A stretch of 64,000 nucleotides of DNA from Novosphingobium fuchskuhlense (GCF_001519075.1 NZ_KQ954244.1:575934-639933); one strand, 5' to 3'. Shown: positions 24,598 through 34,523, counted from the first letter of the stretch. Notes: generated by a model not told the origin, from the letters alone. Translations and numbers: made by a program.

Positions 24598-25668
24598 ATG
24601 ACCGTCTCCGACACCCGCCTCGCCCAGATCGCGTCCCGATTCGCCGAACTCGAAGCCCGGCTTGCATCGGGTACGCTGGAAGGCCCCGCCTTTGTTGCTG
24701 CAAGCCGGGACTATGCCGAGCTTGAGCCTGTCGCCCGCGCTGCCGCCCATGTCAGCACGATGCGGGGCGAACTGGCAGCGCTCAGCGCCAGCAGCGATCC
24801 CGATCCCGAGATGCGCGCCCTTGCCGAAGAGGAAATCGCGCACCTGCGCAGCGCGCTGCCCGAAGCCGAACGCGCCCTCGCCATTGCCATGCTGCCGCGC
24901 GACAGCGCTGACAGCCGCCCCGCCATGCTGGAAATCCGCGCCGGGACCGGGGGCGACGAAGCGGCGCTCTTCGCCGCTGATCTCTACCGCATGTACGAGC
25001 GCTTTGCCGCCGAACAGGGCTGGCGGGTCGAGATGGTATCAGCCAACGCGAACGAGATCGGCGGTTTCAAGGAAGTCGTCGCCAATGTGGCAGGGCAGGG
25101 CGTGTTCGCACGGCTCAAGTACGAAAGCGGCGTGCACCGCGTGCAGCGCGTGCCCGTGACCGAAAGCGGCGGGCGCATCCACACCAGCGCCGCGACAGTC
25201 GCCGTGCTGCCCGAACCCGACGAAGTCGATGTCGCGATCGAGGACAAGGACCTCAAGATCGACATCTACCGCGCGTCCGGCGCGGGCGGGCAGCATGTGA
25301 ACACCACCGATTCTGCGGTGCGCATCACCCACCTGCCCTCCGGCATTGTCGTCACCTGCCAGGATGAGCGCAGCCAGCACAAGAACAAGGCCAAGGCGAT
25401 GCAGGTCCTGCGCGCGCGGCTTTACGAGAAGATGCGGGATGAAGCGCAGGGCGCGGAAGCCGAGGCGCGCAAGGCGATGGTCGGCAGCGGCGATCGCTCG
25501 GAGCGCATCCGCACCTACAACTTCCCGCAAGGCCGGGTAACCGACCACCGCATCAACCTCACGCTTCACCGCCTGCCCGAGATCCTCGAAGGCCCGGGCC
25601 TTGGCGAACTGATCGATGCGCTGGCCGCCGAGGATCAGGTCAAGCGCCTCGCGGCGCTCGATGCCTGA
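24598..25668 (+). CDS. prfA: Peptide chain release factor 1
   Basis: Recognises UAA and UAG in the ribosomal A site and triggers peptide release. 356 residues. The catalytic GGQ is in [18 protein letters not shown], and the domain continues with [20 protein letters not shown] as in all RF1/RF2. Assignment to RF1 follows from the N-terminal coiled part, length and the prfA-prmC order. It starts directly after the hisS TGA with no spacer and is followed by prmC, which methylates its GGQ glutamine, so these form an operon. No programmed frameshift is present (that belongs to prfB). Confidence 0.96.
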   Translation: MTVSDTRLAQIASRFAELEARLASGTLEGPAFVAASRDYAELEPVARAAAHVSTMRGELAALSASSDPDPEMRALAEEEIAHLRSALPEAERALAIAMLPRDSADSRPAMLEIRAGTGGDEAALFAADLYRMYERFAAEQGWRVEMVSANANEIGGFKEVVANVAGQGVFARLKYESGVHRVQRVPVTESGGRIHTSAATVAVLPEPDEVDVAIEDKDLKIDIYRASGAGGQHVNTTDSAVRITHLPSGIVVTCQDERSQHKNKAKAMQVLRARLYEKMRDEAQGAEAEARKAMVGSGDRSERIRTYNFPQGRVTDHRINLTLHRLPEILEGPGLGELIDALAAEDQVKRLAALDA

Positions 25669-25699
25669 AGCGGATGCCGCAAGCGGATGCCGGACACAG

Positions 25700-26530
25700 A
25701 TGACTGACCTGCGAACCGCGCTGCGCGAAGCGGCCGAGCGGCTTGCGGCGACAAGCGACACGGCCCGGCTCGACGCAGAATTGCTGCTGGCTCATGCGCT
25801 CGGCGTGTCTCGCAATGATCTGCTGCTGGGCCGGGCCCAAGGCGAAGTGCCCACGCAGTTCGAAGCCCTGATCCGGCGGAGAATCGATCACGAACCGATC
25901 GCCTATATCCTCGGCACACAGCCGTTCTGCGACCTCGACCTCGCTGTCAGCCCCGCCGTCCTGATCCCCCGCGGGGATAGCGAAACGTTGATCGAAGTGG
26001 CCCGCGCGGCGCGTGAAGGCCGTCCTCCAGCCTGCATCCTCGATCTCGGCACAGGCTCGGGCGCGCTGCTGCTCGCCGCGCTTTCGCTCTGGCCCGAGGC
26101 GGAAGGGATCGGCCTCGAACGTTCGGCTGACGCTCGGGCCATCGCTTCCCGCAATGCGACTGCACACGGCCTGGCCGCGCGTGCCCGCATCATCGCGGGT
26201 GACTGGACGTCCGCGGGCTGGACGGATGGGCTGGGACGGTTCGACCTCATCCTCGCCAACCCGCCCTATGTCGAAGACAATGCCGAGCTGGCCCCCTCGG
26301 TGCGCGCGCACGAGCCCGCCGAGGCGCTGTTCGCCGGGCCGCAGGGCCTTGACGATTACCGCCGCCTGATCCCTGCCATACCGAGCCTGCTCGCACCCGG
26401 CGGCACCGCACTTTTCGAGATCGGCCACAGGCAAAGCGCAGCCGTCGCGGCGCTGGCCGAGACGGCCGGCTTGACAGTGAAGGTGCATCAGGACCTCGCA
26501 GGCAGGCCACGCTGCGTCGAATTGGCATAA
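25700..26530 (+). CDS. prmC: Release factor glutamine methyltransferase PrmC
   Basis: SAM-dependent N5-glutamine methyltransferase acting on the GGQ of release factors. 276 residues: a helical N-terminal domain (about 1-85, LDAELLLAHALGVSRNDLLL), then a Rossmann methyltransferase domain with ILDLGTGSGALLLAAL and the catalytic ANPPYVED. ATG at 25700 gives the conventional N-terminus (MTDLRTALREAAERL). An in-frame ATG at 25661, overlapping the prfA stop, would add 13 residues and cannot be excluded. The gene follows its substrate gene prfA, the usual arrangement. Confidence 0.95.
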   Translation: MTDLRTALREAAERLAATSDTARLDAELLLAHALGVSRNDLLLGRAQGEVPTQFEALIRRRIDHEPIAYILGTQPFCDLDLAVSPAVLIPRGDSETLIEVARAAREGRPPACILDLGTGSGALLLAALSLWPEAEGIGLERSADARAIASRNATAHGLAARARIIAGDWTSAGWTDGLGRFDLILANPPYVEDNAELAPSVRAHEPAEALFAGPQGLDDYRRLIPAIPSLLAPGGTALFEIGHRQSAAVAALAETAGLTVKVHQDLAGRPRCVELA

Positions 26531-26761
26531 GCGGGGCAAACATTTCGCTTGGCAAGGCGGCAGCGCCTCACTAATCAGAGCCGCAGGCACGGCGACGGAT
26601 GAAGGCTTCCCGTCTCGGCTTACTCCACCATTTGCAGCGATGGCCGGCAGGGCAGGCTGGCAGCGCGCAGATGCTGGGAACCACGAACACACCATATCGT
26701 GGTTGAATATGCGCGGCGGCGGGTTTGGCCGGACTCGACCCGGGAGCCACGCCACGTCGGG

Positions 26762-26794
26762 CCCAAGTTGAACGCAGAGTTTAACAAACTTGGG
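26762..26794 (+). promoter_or_regulatory. Stem-loop in the leader of the DUF4167 gene
   Basis: CCCAAGTT at 26762-26769 pairs perfectly with AACTTGGG at 26787-26794 around a 17-base loop, ending 33 bases before the TTG start at 26828. It lies in the 297-bp spacer after prmC, which otherwise shows no gene. It could be a leader RNA structure controlling translation. No known RNA family is recognised. Confidence 0.35.
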
Positions 26795-26827
26795 TCAAGG
26801 TTGCACCGAAACAGGAAAGTGCCTCAC

Positions 26828-27691
26828 TTGAACAACAATCGTGGGAACAACCGCCGGCGCGGTCGCGGGAACAACAACCGCCCGCAGGGTGGCGGCCAGC
26901 AGCTCAACCGGATCGACAGCCGGGCGCGGGGCAATGCCCCCCAGATGCTCGAGAAGTATCGCAAGCTGGCCCAGGACGCGCACCTCAATGGCGACCGTGT
27001 CCAGGCAGAATACTACCTGCAGTTTGCGGACCATTATTTCCGCGTGATCGCCGACAGCCGTTCGCGCACCGACGAGCAGCGCCAGCGCCAGTCGGGGGAA
27101 CGCTGGAACGAGCCCGAAGCCGAGGACGAGGGTTCCGACTTCTCGATGGACAGCGACTTCCCCGCCTTTGATCGCCCGCAAAGCCGCCGCGACGAGAGCC
27201 GCGAGTTCCAGCAACGGGAAGGCCGCGAGCCGCGCGAAAACCGGGATCAGCGCGAGCCGCGTGAACAGCGAGACAATCGCGAACCGCGTGAAAGCCGCGA
27301 GCCCCGCGAGAACCGCGAGCCCCGGGAGAACCGTGAGCCGCGCGAGAATCCGCGCCCTCGCTTCGAAGCAGCGGTCGTGCCGGAAAGCATGGAGCGTGCA
27401 GACGAAGGGGAGCCCGTTGGAGAGACCAGCGACAATCCCTTCGTGCGCGAGAGCCGTTCGCAGCGTGGCCTGCGTCCGCGTACCGATCGCCGCCCCCGCC
27501 GCGAGGCCGAGGACGCCCCCGCAGCAGCGCTCGATCCGCTGAGCCTGCCGCCGGCGATCGGCGTCCGCGCAGCGCCGGAGACCGCTGAGGAAACCGCAGT
27601 CGCTGCTGAAGCGCAGGCTTCCGAAGCAGTGGCACCCAAGCGCCGCGGTCGTCCCCGCAAGAACCCGCTACCCGAGGCGGCCGAAGGCTGA
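26828..27691 (+). CDS. DUF4167 protein, Arg/Asn-rich RNA-binding-like
   Basis: 287 residues. The N-terminal ~80 residues form the alphaproteobacterial DUF4167 domain: a basic NNNRGNNRRRGRGNNN tail followed by RARGNAPQMLEKYRKLAQDA and VQAEYYLQFADHYFRVIADS. The remainder is low complexity, Arg/Glu/Pro-rich with tandem REPREN repeats (27224-27350), ending in KRRGRPRKNPLP, an AT-hook-like motif. The TTG start at 26828 was chosen because AGGAAAG lies eight bases upstream and because homologues start right at this basic tail; an ATG 129 bases earlier would add sequence unlike the family. Composition suggests nucleic-acid binding. Function is not established. Confidence 0.8.
   Translation: MNNNRGNNRRRGRGNNNRPQGGGQQLNRIDSRARGNAPQMLEKYRKLAQDAHLNGDRVQAEYYLQFADHYFRVIADSRSRTDEQRQRQSGERWNEPEAEDEGSDFSMDSDFPAFDRPQSRRDESREFQQREGREPRENRDQREPREQRDNREPRESREPRENREPRENREPRENPRPRFEAAVVPESMERADEGEPVGETSDNPFVRESRSQRGLRPRTDRRPRREAEDAPAAALDPLSLPPAIGVRAAPETAEETAVAAEAQASEAVAPKRRGRPRKNPLPEAAEG
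27224..27350 (+). repeat. Degenerate tandem repeats coding for REPREN units
   Basis: About eight degenerate units inside the DUF4167 gene encode the 5-6 residue theme (R)EPRE(N/S/Q)R. The unit length is 12-18 bases, with the last three copies most alike (CGCGAGCCCCG type). Such repeats expand and contract by slippage, so length will vary between strains. Confidence 0.7.
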
Positions 27692-27727
27692 TCGCGGTCG
27701 TTCGTCACGCCTGACCGGGGCCGCCGC

Positions 27728-29296
27728 GTGCACAGACTCGCGAAACGTGACGCACCGCACATGCTGATCGCGGCCGGGTTGCTGGCCGCGACAGGCTTTC
27801 AGCCGCTGGGTTTCTGGCCGCTGACACTGGCAGCGCTGGCTTTCCTGATCGACCGGATCGGACATGCCCGTTCGGCTGCCCGCGCGGCATTGGCGGGATG
27901 GCTGTTCGGGCTCGGTTACTTCTCGCTCGGCAACAACTGGATCGCGACGGCATTCACCTACCAGGCCGCCATGCCGGCGTGGCTCGGCTGGATCGCGGTG
28001 GTCCTGCTTGCTGTCTATCTCGCGGTCTATCCCGCACTGGCGGCGTACTTCGCGGCCTGGCTGGCCCGCCGCTTCAAGGCCGCGCTCGTCCCGGCCCTAG
28101 CCGGTGCCTGGATCATCACCGAATATCTGCGTGCCACGCTCTTCACCGGATTTGCCTGGAATCCGCTTGCGATGGTCGCGCTCGGCAGCTTCGCCCGCCC
28201 GGGGCTTGCAATGATCGCGCCGTGGACGGGAACCTACGCCCTGTCCGGGCTGGTGGTGCTTCTCTCCGGCGTCTGGCTGCTCGCCGGGCAGATGGCGCGG
28301 GCCGGCCGTCTGCACGCTGCCGCGATGACGGCGGCGCTGCCCGCCGGGCTCATGCTGCTACCGCTCCACGGCGCGGGCGCCGAAGGCCGGCTTGGCTACA
28401 CGCTCGTCCAGCCGAACATCGGGCAGGACACGATCAACGACCCGAGCCTCTACGAGGGGCAGTTCCAGGGCATTGCGCGCCTTTCACTCCCGCGTGTACC
28501 GGGCGCGAGGCGCATCGTGCTGTGGCCTGAAGGCGGTCTTCCCGATTATCTGCGCCCCGGCTATCCGCAGTACTTCTACAACGCCACGACCTTCGGTGCC
28601 GACCCGGCCCTCGCCCGCGCGCGAATCGGTCGGGTGATAGGCCCCGGCTCCCTATTGCTCACAGGCGCGACGGACCTTGTGGTGCAGGGAGACACCGTCA
28701 CCGCGGCGCGCAATGTCGTGACCGCGCTCGGCCCCGATGGCGCGATCCGCAGCAGTTATGCCAAGGCGCACCTCGTGCCCTATGGCGAGTATCTGCCGCT
28801 GCGCGCGTGGCTTGCACCACTCGGCCTCTCCCGGCTGGTTTCGGGCTCGCTTGATTTCATCCCCGGCCCCGGCCCTCGCACGCTCGACCTGGGACCGCAC
28901 GGCAAGGCCGGCCTGCAGATCTGCTACGAGATCATCTTCTCGGGCGAGGTGGCAGACCGGGCGCACCGCCCCGATTACATCTTCAATCCCTCCAATGACG
29001 GCTGGTTTGGCGCATGGGGTCCGCCCCAGCATCTCGCGCAGGCCCGGATGCGCGCCATCGAGGAAGGTCTCCCCGTGCTGCGGGCCACGACGACCGGGAT
29101 CAGCGCGGTGATCGATGCCGACGGCGTGGTGCGCCAGTTCGTGCCGCGCCTTGCCGCCGGGCGGGTCGACGGCATGGTGCCTCCGGCCCATGCACCCACC
29201 CCGTTTGCCCGGCTGGGGAACCGGCTGGCGCTGGCATGGGCGCTGTTGCTGCTCGGCACGTCGCTCGTTGTTGCAAGACGGCGCGGAGACCGCTAG
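27728..29296 (+). CDS. lnt: Apolipoprotein N-acyltransferase
   Basis: Inner-membrane enzyme that adds the third acyl chain to lipoproteins. 522 residues: about seven to eight membrane helices in the N-terminal half, then a periplasmic nitrilase-fold domain with the catalytic triad Glu (LWPEGGLPDY), Lys (YAKAHLVPYGEY) and Cys (LQICYEIIFSGE), then a final helix. The GTG at 27728 is used; an ATG 11 codons later is possible. metK starts 44 bp downstream on the same strand. lnt substrates in this window include the small lipoprotein at 34593 and the DUF4266 protein at 57606. Confidence 0.95.
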   Translation: MHRLAKRDAPHMLIAAGLLAATGFQPLGFWPLTLAALAFLIDRIGHARSAARAALAGWLFGLGYFSLGNNWIATAFTYQAAMPAWLGWIAVVLLAVYLAVYPALAAYFAAWLARRFKAALVPALAGAWIITEYLRATLFTGFAWNPLAMVALGSFARPGLAMIAPWTGTYALSGLVVLLSGVWLLAGQMARAGRLHAAAMTAALPAGLMLLPLHGAGAEGRLGYTLVQPNIGQDTINDPSLYEGQFQGIARLSLPRVPGARRIVLWPEGGLPDYLRPGYPQYFYNATTFGADPALARARIGRVIGPGSLLLTGATDLVVQGDTVTAARNVVTALGPDGAIRSSYAKAHLVPYGEYLPLRAWLAPLGLSRLVSGSLDFIPGPGPRTLDLGPHGKAGLQICYEIIFSGEVADRAHRPDYIFNPSNDGWFGAWGPPQHLAQARMRAIEEGLPVLRATTTGISAVIDADGVVRQFVPRLAAGRVDGMVPPAHAPTPFARLGNRLALAWALLLLGTSLVVARRRGDR

Positions 29297-29305
29297 GGAG
29301 ACGAC

Positions 29306-29321
29306 ATAAAGGAATCTTTAT
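29306..29321 (+). promoter_or_regulatory. Inverted repeat before metK, candidate SahR-type operator
   Basis: ATAAAG-GAAT-CTTTAT is a perfect 6-bp inverted repeat, 18 bases upstream of the metK ATG and next to its GGGA ribosome site. AT-rich palindromes with an AAAG/CTTT core precede methionine-cycle genes controlled by the ArsR-family S-adenosylhomocysteine sensor SahR in proteobacteria. The match is from memory of the motif. The alternative is a simple translation-blocking hairpin. Confidence 0.4.
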
Positions 29322-29339
29322 ATCATACGGGAACACCAC

Positions 29340-30545
<1,206 letters not shown>

Positions 30546-30555
30546 ACAAGACAAA

Positions 30556-30628
30556 GGGCCCGGGCACCATAGCACCCGGACCCCTGAGATGCATGAGGCG
30601 CAGGAGCTTTCGGCTCCTGCGCCTTTTT
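30556..30628 (+). terminator. Rho-independent terminator of metK
   Basis: The main hairpin is GGCGCAGGAGC (30597-30607) and GCTCCTGCGCC (30613-30623), a perfect 11-bp stem with loop TTTCG, followed by TTTTT (30624-30628). A weaker hairpin precedes it at 30556-30583 (GGG-C-CCGGG with CCCGG-A-CCC). The T tract lies on the plus side, so it terminates metK. It ends two bases before the stop codon of the convergent acyl-CoA dehydrogenase gene. Confidence 0.88.
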
Positions 30629-30630
30629 CC

Positions 30631-31932
30631 TTAGCCGAACATGCCCTTGCGCGGCCCGAGATAGCCGAACAGGTACGCGCCCACCTTGCGCATCTGGATT
30701 TCCTCCGCGCCTTCGGTGATGCGGTAGCGGCGGTGGTGGCGGTAGATGTGCTCGAACGGCTTGTGCCGTGAATAGCCGATGCCGCCGTGGACCTGCATCG
30801 CTCGGTCAGCCGCTTCGCAAACCAGCCGGTTCGCCCAGTAGTTGCACATCGAGACCTTGTCAGACAGCTCGCGCTCGATGCGTTTGTGGCCGCCCTCCTC
30901 CGCTTCGAGCCGGTCCATTTCCCATGCCGTCTTGCGGATCAGCAGGCGCAGCATCTCGCACTGGGTGGCAAGCTCCACGAGCGGGAACTGGATGGCCTGG
31001 TTGCGCGCCAGCTCCTCGCCGAAAGGCTTACGTTCCCGGGCGTAGCGCACCGATTCCTCGATGCAGAACGTTGCCGCACCGAGCGACGAGGCGGCCTGCC
31101 GGATACGGTTCTGGTGCACGAAGCTCTGCGCGATGGCGAGGCCGCCGCCTTCGGGCCCGAGCATCGCGCTCTCCGGTACCCATACATTGGTGAGCGAAAG
31201 GCGCGGGTGGTCCGTCGGCATATTGAACGTCCACATGTATTCCTCGATCACCAGCCCCTCGGTGGGGTTGGGCACGAGGAGGCAGGTGATCCCGCGCGCG
31301 TCACCGGGCTCGCCCGCGGTCCGCGCAAAGACCGCGCAGTGGCTGGCGACATGCATACCAGTGATCCACATCTTCTCGCCGTCGATCCGCCAGCCGGGGA
31401 CGCCATCACGGGTTTCGCGCACGGCGCGGGTTTCCATGTGCGTCGCATCCGACCCATGGCGCGCTTCGGTGAGGCCGAAGGACACGCGCCGCGTCCGCGC
31501 GAAGCCGCCGAGAATGAATTCCTCCTGCTGCTCCGGCGTGCCGAAGTGCTCGAACATGTTCACGAACGGGAAGTTCCCGACGATCGAATGCTCGTTCTGC
31601 AGATCGTTATGGAGGCCGAGGCCCTTCTGCGTGAAGTGATCGCGGATCACCGCCATCCAGAGATTCTTGCCATCCTTGCCGCCGTACTTCTTGGGCGCAG
31701 AAAAGCGCCAGTGCCCCGCGGCATCGGCACGGCGGGTGGCCTCGATCAGAAGAGCTTCCCATTCGTGACGCGGAAGCCCGTCATTCTCGAAATCGGTGCG
31801 GGCCCATTCGCGCCGATGGTCGAAGAAGCGGATGTTGTCGTCCGCCTGTTCGAGCGGCTTGATCTCGGCATCGATGAAAGCATCGAGTTCGGCGAGGTAG
31901 TCTATCAGCTCCTGCGGCAGATCGAAGTTCAT
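30631..31932 (-). CDS. Acyl-CoA dehydrogenase (ACAD10/11, LvaC-like)
   Basis: FAD enzyme of 433 residues with the three ACAD domains: helical N-terminus, beta middle domain (SFGLTEARHGSDATHMETRA, and KMWITGMHVASHCAVFART) and helical C-terminus (YARERKPFGEELARNQAIQF, MQVHGGIGYSRHKPFEHIYR, RITEGAEEIQMRKVG). It is 30-50 residues longer than short-chain ACADs and of the length seen in ACAD10/11-type enzymes. Its start overlaps the stop of the phosphotransferase by four bases (ATGA), so the two proteins are translated together. In Pseudomonas putida, LvaA and LvaC convert 4-hydroxyacyl-CoA into enoyl-CoA via a phosphorylated intermediate; a similar pathway is inferred here. Confidence 0.88.
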   Translation of the reverse strand: MNFDLPQELIDYLAELDAFIDAEIKPLEQADDNIRFFDHRREWARTDFENDGLPRHEWEALLIEATRRADAAGHWRFSAPKKYGGKDGKNLWMAVIRDHFTQKGLGLHNDLQNEHSIVGNFPFVNMFEHFGTPEQQEEFILGGFARTRRVSFGLTEARHGSDATHMETRAVRETRDGVPGWRIDGEKMWITGMHVASHCAVFARTAGEPGDARGITCLLVPNPTEGLVIEEYMWTFNMPTDHPRLSLTNVWVPESAMLGPEGGGLAIAQSFVHQNRIRQAASSLGAATFCIEESVRYARERKPFGEELARNQAIQFPLVELATQCEMLRLLIRKTAWEMDRLEAEEGGHKRIERELSDKVSMCNYWANRLVCEAADRAMQVHGGIGYSRHKPFEHIYRHHRRYRITEGAEEIQMRKVGAYLFGYLGPRKGMFG

Positions 31933-33278
31933 GTCTGGCTCTCCCAAAGGCGGCGCGCTTCGCTGAGCGCGGGGTATTTCGGCATGTCGGCAGCGAGCGT
32001 ATCCAGCACGCGGCGGCGCAGGTCTGCGAGCAGGCCGGGCTGGGCCAGTGTGGTCTGCCCGGCAAGGATGGCCTCGCACAGCGCCTTGTCATGCGGGTTC
32101 GGACGGCCGGCGAGTTCGCGCCGGACGATGCCCAGCGCGTTCTGCGCAACGGCCAGTTCGAAGCGTTCGCGCGAGGTTGCCATGTGCGGCTTCACCGTGG
32201 CGGCAAGCCATTCGGATACGGCAGTGAGCACTTCAGCGGCACTGGGCTCACCTTCGCCCTGTGCCGGCGGGGGCGGCGATGACGGCAAAGCGCGAGCGCG
32301 CTCGACTGCAGGCGCATCGGTCTCAAGCAACAGGAGCAGGTCCAGATCCTGCTCCGCCGCACGCCGCGCCACCACGACCCGTTCCAGCGAGCGGTCTGCG
32401 CCGCTGCGCCAGCCCTTGCCCATCGAAAGCGCGGAGAGCGCCCACCACACAGTGCGATAGACCAGCCAAAAGCGGAAGCGGGTGGGATCGAACGTGGTCC
32501 CGCCCGCAGCCTCATAAGCGCAGGCAAGGTCTTCGATACTGCCGAGGCCGAAGCCGCGCTTGCCCAGTCGCCCGAAGCGCCAGACGGTCATGCAGCCGAA
32601 GGCAAGGTCCTCGTGGGGATCGCCGAGATGGGCGAGTTCCCAATCGAGCACCGCCGAGAGGTGCCCCCTATCGACCATGATATTGCCGATGCGCAGATCG
32701 CCGTGGAGCACCGTGAGCGGCGCGGGCGACGGAAGGTTGGCGCGCAGCCAGGCAAGGCCCAGCGCAATGGGCGGTCGGTCTCCCCCGCTCTCAACGAACT
32801 GTGCTGCCAACGCTTCGACTCCGGCAGCCGGTTCGAGCACGGGCAGGAACCGCAGCATTGCCGGATCGAGCGCGTGGACACGCGCCATGGCATCGGCGAT
32901 CTCGTCTAGCAGTTTTGGCGGTGAGGACAGCGCATTTTCCGGATCGGGCGAGCCCGACGCACAGCGCATGATGAAACCGAGGCCGATACCATCTTCCGGT
33001 GCCAGTTCGGCGATGACTTCGGGTGCGGGCACGCCGCCGGCGCGCGCAGCCCGAATCACAGCGGCTTCCTTCGCCATATCGAGCGCGCGACCGGCAACCC
33101 ACTCCGCAGAAGGCGCTCGGCGAAGCACGAAGGCTTCTCCGCCAAGTTCGAAGCGCCAGCTTTGCATGTTGGCACCGCCGGACAGGCGCAACAACCCGCC
33201 GACCGGCCCATGCCGCCCGGCCCGAGCCATGGCATGCCCGAGGCCTTCGGCCAGGGTTTGCTGCGCCTCTGCCGTCAT
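31929..33278 (-). CDS. APH-family phosphotransferase fused to a DUF6285-like domain (LvaA/LvaB-like)
   Basis: 449 residues. Residues about 20-320 are an aminoglycoside-phosphotransferase-type kinase with catalytic loop LHGDLRIGN (191-199) and metal-binding LDWELAHLGDP (211-221). A Pro/Gly linker (334-345) leads to residues about 347-440 (LTAVSEWLAATVKPHM, RFELAVAQNALGIVRRELAG, LLADLRRRVLDTLAADMPKY), which resemble the stand-alone DUF6285 partner found next to such kinases. The start at 33278 has GAGGAG nine bases upstream. In the P. putida lva operon the kinase LvaA needs the small protein LvaB; here both seem joined in one chain. The likely substrate is a 3- or 4-hydroxyacyl-CoA, not an antibiotic. 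Confidence 0.8.
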   Translation of the reverse strand: MTAEAQQTLAEGLGHAMARAGRHGPVGGLLRLSGGANMQSWRFELGGEAFVLRRAPSAEWVAGRALDMAKEAAVIRAARAGGVPAPEVIAELAPEDGIGLGFIMRCASGSPDPENALSSPPKLLDEIADAMARVHALDPAMLRFLPVLEPAAGVEALAAQFVESGGDRPPIALGLAWLRANLPSPAPLTVLHGDLRIGNIMVDRGHLSAVLDWELAHLGDPHEDLAFGCMTVWRFGRLGKRGFGLGSIEDLACAYEAAGGTTFDPTRFRFWLVYRTVWWALSALSMGKGWRSGADRSLERVVVARRAAEQDLDLLLLLETDAPAVERARALPSSPPPPAQGEGEPSAAEVLTAVSEWLAATVKPHMATSRERFELAVAQNALGIVRRELAGRPNPHDKALCEAILAGQTTLAQPGLLADLRRRVLDTLAADMPKYPALSEARRLWESQT

Positions 33279-33337
33279 CCGCTCCTCTTGCCCGCTTTTG
33301 CCCGGGCTATGCGCTTTGTCTGTTACCGCGCCACTAT

Positions 33338-33357
33338 CATTAATCGCGCGGTTAATG
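33338..33357. promoter_or_regulatory. Inverted repeat in divergent spacer
   Basis: CATTAA-TCGCGCGG-TTAATG is a perfect 6-bp inverted repeat with an 8-base spacer, 60 bases upstream of the phosphotransferase start (33278) and 131 upstream of the serine hydrolase start (33488). It resembles a CtrA box (TTAA-N7-TTAA) but with N8 spacing, so CtrA binding is doubtful; another dimeric regulator is possible. Confidence 0.35.
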
Positions 33358-33487
33358 TCCAGCGCCGGGTTTGGCGCGCCAGACCGCGCCAGACGAGCGA
33401 CCACTTGCCCGTCGCGCCACTTGCTATTGAATCACAAGTATTTACGCTACTAATGAATCCTAAACGGATTGAGTGCTAGGGGGGGAT

Positions 33488-34465
33488 ATGGCTTCCGGCG
33501 GAAACAGGATGGGCAATTGGCTGGCGGCAGCGCTGTGGTGCGCCGTGCCGTTGCTGCTTGTTGCTGCTCCGGCAGAGGCGCGGTCCGGCAACAGCCTGCA
33601 GAGCGCGCGCGATGCGGCAATCGAACAACAGGTGGCCGCCATCGTCGCGCAAGGGCGTGGCCGGGTCGGCGTTGCCGCGGTGGATCTCGACGGCGGCGGG
33701 CAGATCATGATCAATGGCGACATGCCATTTCCGATGGCCAGCACAGCCAAGATTGCCATCGCCGCCACCTATCTGGCCGGTGTGGAACAGGGCCGCCTGC
33801 GGCTCGACCAACAGTTTCCGATGATGGTTCCGGTTGCGGAATCAGCCGAATCGCGCGGCACGGTCGCGGCGGTCCGTCCTGGCGAGGTGATGACGGCGCA
33901 GAGCCTCATGGAGCTTTCCATCACCCGCAGCGACAACCACGCCACCGATGGCCTGATTGCAGCAGTCGGCGGGATCGGCGCGGTCAACACGTGGCTCAGC
34001 CGCATCGGCGTTTCCGGGCAGCATCTCGATCACACGATGGCGACGCTTGTGCGCGACGATGGACGGGTGAACCCGGTGACCACGATCGACACCCGCACGA
34101 GCAGCACGCCGAGGGCGATGGCCCAGTTGCTGACCGCGATCGATCGCGGCGGCGCGCTGAGTCCGGAGAGCCGCGCAGTGCTGCTCGATACCATGACCCG
34201 CACAAGCACCGGCCGAAACCGCATTCGCAGCGGTCTGCCCGAAGGCGTGGTCTTCGCCCACAAGACAGGCACGCTGGCCGGGGTGACCGACGATGTGGGG
34301 ATCGTGCGCCTGCCCGATGGCCGGCATCTCGCCATCGCCATTTTCGTGACCGGCCCGGAGGGGCACACCGCGCATGCCAGCATGATCGCCCAGATCGCCC
34401 GCGTGCTCTATGACGGCTACAGCCAGCCCCTGCTTCCCAGCGGGATGGAAACCGCGCGCCGCTGA
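33488..34465 (+). CDS. Class A beta-lactamase-like serine hydrolase lacking Glu166
   Basis: 325-residue exported protein (signal peptide ending near AAPAEARS). The class A fold motifs are present in order: STAK (SxxK nucleophile), SDN loop (SITRSDNHATDG), and HKTGT near the C-terminus. The omega loop reads LDHTMATLV where beta-lactamases have LDRWEPELN, so the deacylating Glu166 and Asn170 are absent. A penicillin-binding or esterase-like role, or a slow-turnover beta-lactam binder, is more likely than resistance. The ATG at 33488 is directly preceded by an unusually strong AGGGGGGG ribosome site. It is divergent from the phosphotransferase gene and ends before a bidirectional hairpin. Confidence 0.82.
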   Translation: MASGGNRMGNWLAAALWCAVPLLLVAAPAEARSGNSLQSARDAAIEQQVAAIVAQGRGRVGVAAVDLDGGGQIMINGDMPFPMASTAKIAIAATYLAGVEQGRLRLDQQFPMMVPVAESAESRGTVAAVRPGEVMTAQSLMELSITRSDNHATDGLIAAVGGIGAVNTWLSRIGVSGQHLDHTMATLVRDDGRVNPVTTIDTRTSSTPRAMAQLLTAIDRGGALSPESRAVLLDTMTRTSTGRNRIRSGLPEGVVFAHKTGTLAGVTDDVGIVRLPDGRHLAIAIFVTGPEGHTAHASMIAQIARVLYDGYSQPLLPSGMETARR

Positions 34466-34523
34466 TCACCCGATAGCGAGAAAGGTCTGCCGCGCAGCCC
34501 GCGCGCTTCTTTCTGCCGCCCCC

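Noticed and set aside
27224..27350. CRISPR-like repeat array
   Set aside because: The short units are in-frame protein repeats without spacers.
29297..29339. SAM riboswitch in front of metK
   Set aside because: Only 43 bases separate lnt and metK and I could not fit SAM-II, SAM-V or SAM/SAH consensus cores; a simple inverted repeat explains the sequence better.
31929..33278. Aminoglycoside resistance kinase
   Set aside because: The APH fold is shared with metabolic kinases; the coupled acyl-CoA dehydrogenase and the extra C-terminal domain point to acyl-CoA metabolism.
33488..34465. Beta-lactam resistance gene
   Set aside because: The omega-loop Glu166 and Asn170 are missing, so efficient beta-lactam hydrolysis is unlikely.
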